Source: an uncultured Gammaproteobacteria bacterium
GTDB lineage: Bacteria; Pseudomonadota; Gammaproteobacteria; PS1; Pseudothioglobaceae
DNA: 12,217 nucleotides
Assembly: GCA_929200175.1 (NCBI GenBank)
Contig: CAKMYR010000031.1
Span: 1-12,217, forward strand
Reading direction: 5' to 3'
This document shows, one piece after another, positions 7,145 to 12,217 of the stretch. Every line of letters starts with the position of its first letter. Position 1 is the stretch's first letter. The notes beneath the pieces were generated by a model that made no database searches, had not been told where the DNA came from, and saw nothing but the letters and a program-made list of their open reading frames with translations. A program made the position numbers and the translations under genes.

Positions 7145-8662
7145 ATGTGCGGAATTGTTGGTATTTTATCAACTACTAAAAAAAATACTGCTGTTTATAT
7201 TTACGATGCTCTTACTATACTACAACATCGTGGACAAGACGCTGCTGGAATAGTTACTTCAAATAAAGGTCATTTTTATATGCATAAAAGTAATGGCCTA
7301 GTTAGAAATGTTTTTAGAACTAGACATATAACTCAATTATTAGGAAGTATGGGCATCGGTCATGTACGCTATCCGACATCTGGTAGTTATTCTTGTGCAG
7401 AAGCTCAGCCATTATATGTTAATTCTCCTTATGGTATTGCCTTTGCCCATAATGGCAATATAACTAATACTAAAAAAATTAAAAAAGAATTATTTAAACA
7501 AGATTTACGACATATTAATACTGATTCAGACTCAGAAATATTATTAAATACCTTTGCCAGTGAATTATCAAAATTTAAAAAATATCAAATAGATGAAAAG
7601 GATGTTTTTGATGCAATTTATCGATTAAACAAACGCATAACTGGAGCTTATGCAACAGTTGGAATAATTTCTGATTATGGCATGTTTGGATTTCGCGACC
7701 CTTTTGGTATTCGTCCTCTTATTTTAGGTAAAAGAACCACTGAAGGTGGTACTAAATATATGCTTGCATCAGAAAGTGTAGCTCTGACCGCCTTAGGTTA
7801 TGAAATTACTCGTGATATTATGCCAGGAGAAGCTATCATAATTGATAAAAAAGGCAATATTTTTAGTCGTCAATGTTGTGATAATCCTAAATATTCTCCA
7901 TGTATTTTTGAATTTGTTTATTTTGCTCGTCCAGATTCAGTAATTGATAATATATCTGTCTATAAAACAAGACTAAGAATGGGTGAATACTTGGCTAAAA
8001 AAATTAAAAAAGAATGGAAAAACGAAAAAATAGATGTCGTTATGCCTATTCCAGAAACCTCAAGGACTAGTGCTTTACAGTTGGCAAACGAACTAGGAAT
8101 TAAATATCGTGAAGGTTTTATAAAAAATCGTTATATAGCTCGTACCTTTATCATGCCAGGACAAAAACAACGCAAAGAAACTGTTCGCCAAAAACTTAGT
8201 GCAATTAGTATTGAATTTAATAACAAAAATGTATTATTAGTTGATGATTCTATTGTACGTGGCACTACAAGTAAAGAGATTGTGCAAATGGCTCGTAATG
8301 CTGGAGCTAATAAAGTTTTCTTCGCTTCAGCTTCACCACCTGTACGCTATCCTAATGTATATGGAATAGATATGGCAAGTTCAAAAGAATTGATTGCTAA
8401 CAAAAATAAAAATGGCGATATATGCAAATCTATCGGCTCAGACAAACTAATTTATCAAAATTTAGATGATTTAATTTCATCAGCACAACAAGGCAATAAA
8501 GCTATCTATAATTTTGATTGCTCTTGTTTCGATGGCGAATATGTTACTAAAGATATTGATGCAGATTATCTAGCGCAAATAGAGACTAAAAGATCAGATG
8601 ATGCTAAAGAAAATAGTTATATTAATGCAAGCTCAGAGCTTACATACAATAGTGTTGAATAA
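7145..8662 (+). CDS. purF: Amidophosphoribosyltransferase
   Basis: PurF makes 5-phosphoribosylamine from PRPP and glutamine, the committed step of purine synthesis. The protein is 505 residues, the same length as E. coli PurF. Cys2 follows the initiator Met directly (MCGIVGI) and is the N-terminal nucleophile of the glutaminase domain, so there is no propeptide as in the Bacillus type. Further glutaminase landmarks are QHRGQDAAGI (27-36), HVRYPTSG (73-80) and AHNGN (101-105), plus FRDPFGIRPL (183-192). The phosphoribosyltransferase half has VYFARPDS (258-265), PIPETS (301-306), KNRYIARTFI (327-336) and the PRPP loop LLVDDSIVRGTTS (364-376). It starts 3 bp after cvpA, with no ribosome binding site visible, and is probably translated from the folC-cvpA-purF message. 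All catalytic parts are intact. Confidence 0.98.
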   Translation: MCGIVGILSTTKKNTAVYIYDALTILQHRGQDAAGIVTSNKGHFYMHKSNGLVRNVFRTRHITQLLGSMGIGHVRYPTSGSYSCAEAQPLYVNSPYGIAFAHNGNITNTKKIKKELFKQDLRHINTDSDSEILLNTFASELSKFKKYQIDEKDVFDAIYRLNKRITGAYATVGIISDYGMFGFRDPFGIRPLILGKRTTEGGTKYMLASESVALTALGYEITRDIMPGEAIIIDKKGNIFSRQCCDNPKYSPCIFEFVYFARPDSVIDNISVYKTRLRMGEYLAKKIKKEWKNEKIDVVMPIPETSRTSALQLANELGIKYREGFIKNRYIARTFIMPGQKQRKETVRQKLSAISIEFNNKNVLLVDDSIVRGTTSKEIVQMARNAGANKVFFASASPPVRYPNVYGIDMASSKELIANKNKNGDICKSIGSDKLIYQNLDDLISSAQQGNKAIYNFDCSCFDGEYVTKDIDADYLAQIETKRSDDAKENSYINASSELTYNSVE

Positions 8663-8697
8663 TTACAACTAATATTGTAAATTTACATATTTTTTTA
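8663..8697 (+). terminator. Weak terminator-like hairpin after purF
   Basis: TTACAA (8663-8668) and TTGTAA (8675-8680) are perfect inverted repeats with a 6 base loop, starting at the base after the purF stop. A T-rich run follows about 10 bases later (8690-8696). The stem is short with one G-C pair, and the T-run is not adjacent, so it would be weak as an intrinsic terminator. It may be chance in AT-rich DNA. Confidence 0.22.
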
Positions 8698-8710
8698 ATT
8701 CAGTTATAAT
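8682..8710 (+). promoter_or_regulatory. Candidate sigma70 promoter for metZ (upstream)
   Basis: TTTACA (8682-8687) and TATAAT (8705-8710) are separated by exactly 17 bases, giving 5/6 and 6/6 matches to the sigma70 consensus. Transcription would start near 8717 and leave a leader of about 83 bases before metZ. The purF-metZ gap of 137 bp is by far the longest same-strand gap in the window, which supports a promoter here. The AT-rich background makes partial matches common. Confidence 0.42.
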
Positions 8711-8712
8711 TT

Positions 8713-8741
8713 TTGGCAAATTAGAAACAATTTTTTAATAT
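8713..8741 (+). promoter_or_regulatory. Second candidate promoter for metZ
   Basis: TTGGCA (8713-8718) and TAATAT (8736-8741) are also spaced by 17 bases, with 5/6 and 4/6 consensus matches, just downstream of the first candidate. A further TATAAT at 8765-8770 has no suitable -35 box. I see no MetJ box repeats (AGACGTCT-like) and no riboswitch-like structure in the leader. Confidence 0.25.
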
Positions 8742-8799
8742 CAGCAAAAAATAATTATGTAAGATATAATTATAAAAAAATTAAAATTTAATATTAAAA

Positions 8800-9966
8800 A
8801 TGGATAATAATTTTGACACCTTAGCTATTCGAGAAGGATACAAAAGAACAGAAGAAAGAGAGCATTCAGATGCAATTTTTCTAACTTCTAGTTTTGTATT
8901 TGATTCTGCCGAACAAGCTGAAAAATGTTTTGCCAAAAAAATTTCTGGCAATATTTATTCAAGATTTACAAATCCTAATGTTACTGCATTTGAAAAAAAA
9001 TTAGCATCACTTGAAAAATCTCAAGCATGTGCCGCTACTTCAAGCGGAATGGCCGCAATATTTGCTACTATTATGTCAATTGTGAAATCAGGTGACCATA
9101 TTGTTGCTTCTCGTGAAATGTTTGGAACAACTATTGTATTATTAAATACTATTGTTGCTAAATTTAATATAGATATAGATTATGTAGAGTTATCAGATTT
9201 ATCTGGATGGCAAAGTGCTGTTCGTAAAAATACTAAATTATTTTTATTAGAAAATCCATCTAATCCATTGACGTCAGTTGTAGATGTAGCTAAGCTAAGC
9301 AAAATATCAAAAAATCACAATATTTTATTAGCAATTGATAATGTTATTTTAACTCCTTTTCTACACAAGCCAATTACTTTAGGCGCTGATATTGTAATTC
9401 ATTCTGCTACAAAGTATATTGATGGTCAAGGACGTTGTATAGCTGGCGCTGTATTAGGTGATGATAATACTATAGATAAAGTTCATAGTTTTATACGCTC
9501 AACAGGATCTTGCCTTAGTCCTTTTAATGCTTGGGTTATTTCAAAAGGACTAGAAACTCTTGGCTTAAGAATGAGAGCTCATTGTAATAATGCTATGAAA
9601 ATAGCTAATTGGCTAGAATCCCAAGATAAGGTTAAAAAAGTTTATTATTTAGGTCTTAATTCTCATCATCATCATAAAATAGCGAAAAAACAACAAAGTG
9701 ATTTTGGCGCTATTATCTCGTTTACAATTGATGGCGGTAAAAAAGCAGCTTTTAATTTTATCAATTCTGTTGATATAATTTCTATAACAGCAAATTTAGG
9801 TGATGCCAAAACTACTATTAATCATCCAGCATCAACTACTCATTCTAGACTAACAAAACAAGAAAAAGAAAAAGCAAATATTAGCGATGATCTTATTAGA
9901 ATATCTGTTGGATTAGAAGATGTTAATGACTTAATAAAAAGTCTTAAAAAAGGTTTATATGTATAA
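8800..9966 (+). CDS. metZ: O-succinylhomoserine sulfhydrylase
   Basis: MetZ is a cytoplasmic PLP enzyme of the Cys/Met metabolism family that makes homocysteine directly from O-succinylhomoserine and sulfide. It bypasses the cystathionine route of MetB/MetC. The protein is 388 residues. The PLP lysine is Lys205 in SATKYIDGQGR (202-212); the DGQGR ending is characteristic of MetZ rather than MetB. Other cofactor contacts are YSRFTNPN (53-60), SSGMAA (81-86) and Asp180 in AIDNVILTP. Late landmarks are NLGDAKTTINHPASTTH and the C-terminal RISVGLEDVNDL. The location after purF is shared with Pseudomonas-type genomes. The ATG is preceded only by A/T with no Shine-Dalgarno. Close relatives with other specificities (MetB, MetY) cannot be excluded from sequence alone, but the fit to MetZ is better. 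Confidence 0.92.
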   Translation: MDNNFDTLAIREGYKRTEEREHSDAIFLTSSFVFDSAEQAEKCFAKKISGNIYSRFTNPNVTAFEKKLASLEKSQACAATSSGMAAIFATIMSIVKSGDHIVASREMFGTTIVLLNTIVAKFNIDIDYVELSDLSGWQSAVRKNTKLFLLENPSNPLTSVVDVAKLSKISKNHNILLAIDNVILTPFLHKPITLGADIVIHSATKYIDGQGRCIAGAVLGDDNTIDKVHSFIRSTGSCLSPFNAWVISKGLETLGLRMRAHCNNAMKIANWLESQDKVKKVYYLGLNSHHHHKIAKKQQSDFGAIISFTIDGGKKAAFNFINSVDIISITANLGDAKTTINHPASTTHSRLTKQEKEKANISDDLIRISVGLEDVNDLIKSLKKGLYV

Positions 9967-9986
9967 TTTAAAAAATTTTATTAAAA

Positions 9987-10493
9987 ATGAATAGCTCATT
10001 TTCGTTTGAAGAATTAATAAAATGTGGAAACGGCGAACTATTTGGCGAAGGTAATGCCAAACTACCACAGCCGCCAATGTTGATGTTTGACCGTATTACT
10101 CATATATCTAAAGAAGGCGGAGAATATGGTAAAGGCTCTATTATTGCTGAACTTGATATAAAACCTGAATTATGGTTTTTTAAATGCCATTTCAAAGATG
10201 ATCCTGTAATGCCTGGATGTTTAGGTTTAGATGCAATGTGGCAATTAATTGGTTTTTATCTAGCTTGGTTAGGAGGTACTGGAAGAGGTCGTGCAATTGG
10301 AGTAGGAAATGTTAAATATAACGGACAAGTATTTCCTGATGTTAAAAAAGTTAAGTATAAAATAAATTTATCACGCATAATAGCTCGTAAATTATATATG
10401 GGTATTGCAGATGCTATTATGTTAGCTGATGATATTGTTATTTATGAAGCAATTAATCTTAGAGTAGGATTGTTTGCTGATATGAAAAAATAA
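9987..10493 (+). CDS. fabA: 3-hydroxydecanoyl-ACP dehydratase/isomerase
   Basis: FabA dehydrates 3-hydroxydecanoyl-ACP and isomerises the trans-2 product to cis-3-decenoyl-ACP, the branch point to unsaturated fatty acids made without oxygen. The protein is 168 residues against 172 in E. coli. The single-hotdog active site is visible: His68 in KCHFKDDPVMPGCLGLDAMW (67-86) and Asp82 in the same block, equivalent to His70 and Asp84 of E. coli. LPQPPMLMFDRI (26-37), GRGRAIGVG and KVKYKINLSRI follow as expected. It begins 20 bp after metZ and ends 5 bp before fabB, so it is cotranscribed with fabB and probably with metZ. FabA rather than FabZ is indicated by the length, the GLDAMWQL segment and the FabB partner. 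Confidence 0.97.
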   Translation: MNSSFSFEELIKCGNGELFGEGNAKLPQPPMLMFDRITHISKEGGEYGKGSIIAELDIKPELWFFKCHFKDDPVMPGCLGLDAMWQLIGFYLAWLGGTGRGRAIGVGNVKYNGQVFPDVKKVKYKINLSRIIARKLYMGIADAIMLADDIVIYEAINLRVGLFADMKK

Positions 10494-10498
10494 TTAAT

Positions 10499-11713
10499 AT
10501 GAATAGGGTTGTTATAACAGGAATGGGCATTGTTTCTAGTTTAGGAACAAATTGCAATGAGGTATTAAAATCTTTAAAAAGTTGTAAATCTGGCATTGAA
10601 TTTAATGAAGAATATTCAAAATTAGGTTTACGCTCTCAAGTTTATGGCTCAATAGCAGATATAAATACAGATTTCATTGATAAAAAAATGAAAAGATTTA
10701 TGTCTGATGCTGCAATTTATAACGCCGTTGCTCTTAATGAAGCAATTGAATCATCACAATTAACCAAAAAACAAATCTCTAATACTCGCACCGGTATTAT
10801 TACTGGCTCAGGAGGAGCTTCTAATAAAAATATAGTAGAATCTGTTGATATTTTAAGAAAAAAAGGTATTAGAAGGGTAGGCCCTTATCGTGTACCTCGT
10901 ACTATGGGCTCTACTACCTCTGCTTGTTTATCAACTTTATTTAATATCAAAGGGGTAAACTATTCTATTAGCTCTGCTTGCTCAACCAGCGCACATTGCA
11001 TTGGTAATGCTATGGAGCAAATCCAAATGAATAAGCAAGATATAGTGTTTGCTGGAGGTGGTGAAGAATTAGAATGGTCTTTAACTTTTTTGTTTGATGC
11101 TATGGGAGCTTTATCCTCTAAATATAATTCAAATCCAAAAAAAGCATCTCGTGCTTTTGATACTGAAAGAGATGGGTTTGTTATATCTGGTGGTGGTGGA
11201 GCTTTAGTTCTTGAATCCCTAGACCACGCAAAAAAAAGAGGTGCGAATATAATTGCAGAACTTACTGGTTATGGCGCCACTTCAGATGGTGTTGACATGG
11301 TATCACCTAGTGGAGATGGAGCTAAAAACTGTATGGAAATCGCAATATCAAATGTTAATGGAAAAATTGATTATATTAACGCCCATGGAACCTCTACGCC
11401 TATTGGTGATATTAAAGAAATTGAAGCAATTCAAAAAGTATTTGGCAATCAAATTCCTTACATATCATCTACTAAATCTATTTCTGGCCATGCTCTTGGT
11501 GCAGCTGGAATTAATGAAGCAATTTATTCAATATTAATGCTAAAAAATAATTTTATAACCGAATCTGCTAATATTGAAAATCTAGAAAAAATAGCCGAAA
11601 AAGTGCCTATTGTTAGAAAAAATATAGATAAAAAATTAAACAGAGTTATGTCTAACAGTTTTGGTTTTGGAGGCACTAATGCTTGTTTAATATTTGAAGA
11701 ATATAACCAATAA
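10499..11713 (+). CDS. fabB: 3-oxoacyl-ACP synthase I (KAS I)
   Basis: FabB condenses malonyl-ACP with acyl-ACPs and elongates the cis-3-decenoyl product of FabA, so the two adjacent genes commit the cell to unsaturated fatty acid synthesis. The protein is 404 residues, as in E. coli (406). The catalytic triad is Cys161 in SSACSTSAHC (158-167), His296 in NAHGTSTPIGD and His331 in SGHALGAAG; Lys326 sits in SSTKS. The glycine-rich end SFGFGGTNACL (387-397) is typical. FabB rather than FabF is supported by the SACSTSAHCIG active-site segment, GGGEELEW (186-193) and linkage to fabA. It ends at the base directly before the stop codon of convergent secF. No Shine-Dalgarno precedes the ATG. Confidence 0.97.
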   Translation: MNRVVITGMGIVSSLGTNCNEVLKSLKSCKSGIEFNEEYSKLGLRSQVYGSIADINTDFIDKKMKRFMSDAAIYNAVALNEAIESSQLTKKQISNTRTGIITGSGGASNKNIVESVDILRKKGIRRVGPYRVPRTMGSTTSACLSTLFNIKGVNYSISSACSTSAHCIGNAMEQIQMNKQDIVFAGGGEELEWSLTFLFDAMGALSSKYNSNPKKASRAFDTERDGFVISGGGGALVLESLDHAKKRGANIIAELTGYGATSDGVDMVSPSGDGAKNCMEIAISNVNGKIDYINAHGTSTPIGDIKEIEAIQKVFGNQIPYISSTKSISGHALGAAGINEAIYSILMLKNNFITESANIENLEKIAEKVPIVRKNIDKKLNRVMSNSFGFGGTNACLIFEEYNQ

Positions 11714-11740
11714 TCAAGGTCTATTATCAATTTCTTTTTT
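11710..11740 (+). terminator. Very weak hairpin and T-run after fabB
   Basis: ATAAT (11710-11714) can pair with ATTAT (11723-11727) across an 8 base loop, followed after three bases by a T-rich run (11731-11740). It overlaps the end of fabB and lies within the 3' end of secF, so it would also be coding. A five-pair all-A/T stem is hardly stable; I list it only because the fabB message must end somewhere inside secF. Confidence 0.15.
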
Positions 11741-12217
11741 CTCTTTTTCAGAAGGCAGTAAATGCTCTTTTGTAATACCTAATAATAAAACACTAGAGCT
11801 TGCAACATAAATAGAAGAGTAAGTTCCTATTAAAACTCCTATTATTAATGTTGCAGCAAAGCCATTAATAATTGCGCCACCTAAAAAGAATAATGCCAAT
11901 AAAACCAATAAAGTAGTAATAGATGTAACAATAGTTCTAGACAGAGTTTTATTAAGAGCATTATTAATAATTTTGCTAGTTTCAACTTGTCTAGTTGAAA
12001 GAAAATTCTCTCGTATCCTATCAAATACTACAATAGTATCATTAAGAGAATATCCTATTACCGCTAAAATAGCAGCCAAAACTGTTGAATCAAATTCAAT
12101 TCGCAAAATTGATAATACTCCTAAAGTAATAACTACATCATGAACAAGCGCAATTATCGAGCCTATACCAAAACGATATTCAAAACGAAATGCTATGTAT
12201 ATTAAAATCCCAACTAA
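11714..12217 (-). CDS. secF: Protein translocase subunit SecF, partial (5' end beyond right edge)
   Basis: SecF works with SecD in the inner membrane as a proton-driven RND-type partner of SecYEG, pulling exported proteins through the channel. The visible C-terminal 167 residues stay in one frame to the window edge, so the first membrane helix and periplasmic domain are missing; a family member is about 300 residues. Visible landmarks are FRFEYRFG, the SecF/SecD motif ALVHDVVITLG, GYSLNDTIVVFDRIRENF, and the glycine-rich helices LFFLGGAIINGF and GVLIGTYSSIYVAS. A TTG at 12106 is not the start, because clear SecF sequence continues upstream of it. secD would be expected beyond the right edge. 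The gene converges on fabB with no base between the two stop codons. Identification is certain. Confidence 0.95.
   Translation of the reverse strand, partial: LVGILIYIAFRFEYRFGIGSIIALVHDVVITLGVLSILRIEFDSTVLAAILAVIGYSLNDTIVVFDRIRENFLSTRQVETSKIINNALNKTLSRTIVTSITTLLVLLALFFLGGAIINGFAATLIIGVLIGTYSSIYVASSSVLLLGITKEHLLPSEKEKKEIDNRP

Noticed and set aside
8765..8770. TATAAT as a third metZ promoter
   Set aside because: There is no -35-like sequence at 16-18 bases upstream and no TGn extension; expected by chance in this composition.
11253..11537. Second plus-strand frame within fabB
   Set aside because: It overlaps the catalytic histidine regions of fabB in another frame; the translation is Leu/Met-rich shadow sequence.
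11524..11730. Minus-strand open frame at the fabB end
   Set aside because: It is antisense to the end of fabB and overlaps the secF 3' end in a different frame; no family resemblance.
12104..12106. TTG as the start codon of secF
   Set aside because: The same frame continues upstream to the window edge with clear SecF sequence, including the VHDVVITLG motif, so the gene is simply cut by the edge.
1..12217. CRISPR array, tRNA, rRNA, insertion sequence or long direct repeats
   Set aside because: I found no regularly spaced repeats, no cloverleaf-like GTTCRA segments and no transposase-like frames; apart from short gaps the window is filled by the listed genes.

Overview
The window looks like a piece of chromosome from an AT-rich gammaproteobacterium, about 30% GC by eye. 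The evidence is separate nuoC and nuoD genes (fused in enterobacteria), an E. coli-type PurF without propeptide, a FabA/FabB pair for anaerobic unsaturated fatty acid synthesis, and the order folC-cvpA-purF-metZ, which is familiar from Pseudomonas-like gammaproteobacteria. Low GC, tight packing and short spacers would fit a streamlined lineage such as the Thioglobaceae/SUP05 sulfur oxidisers and their symbiont relatives. That placement is inference, not something the sequence proves.

Left part, minus strand (1-3837): the start of the complex I operon, nuoA-nuoB-nuoC-nuoD. Where nuoE normally follows, there is an unannounced open frame of at least 359 codons that runs off the left edge. It encodes an N6-adenine DNA methyltransferase (SAM motif plus NPPY). 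Its ATG overlaps the nuoD stop codon, so it appears coupled to the respiratory operon. Its base and arginine-codon use differ from its neighbours, which suggests an acquired restriction-modification or orphan methylase gene.

Middle, plus strand (3956-8662): a dense run diverging from nuoA across a 112-118 bp gap: trmB (tRNA m7G46), fxsA (membrane protein), folC (folate polyglutamylation), an enlarged cvpA-like membrane protein, and purF (first step of purine synthesis). trmB/fxsA and fxsA/folC overlap, and cvpA/purF are 3 bp apart. The dedD gene that lies between folC and cvpA in E. coli is absent.

Right part, plus strand (8663-11713): a 137 bp gap with a weak hairpin and promoter-like boxes, then metZ (homocysteine from O-succinylhomoserine), fabA and fabB. 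These meet secF, which comes from the opposite strand with no base between the two stop codons; secF runs off the right edge.

Almost no gene has a recognisable Shine-Dalgarno sequence. The exceptions are the TTG-started folC and, weakly, the methyltransferase. I see no tRNA, rRNA, CRISPR array, insertion sequence or long repeat. The item most worth following is the methyltransferase spliced onto the nuo operon, because the genes beyond the left edge will show whether it is a complete restriction-modification island and whether nuoE-N resume after it.
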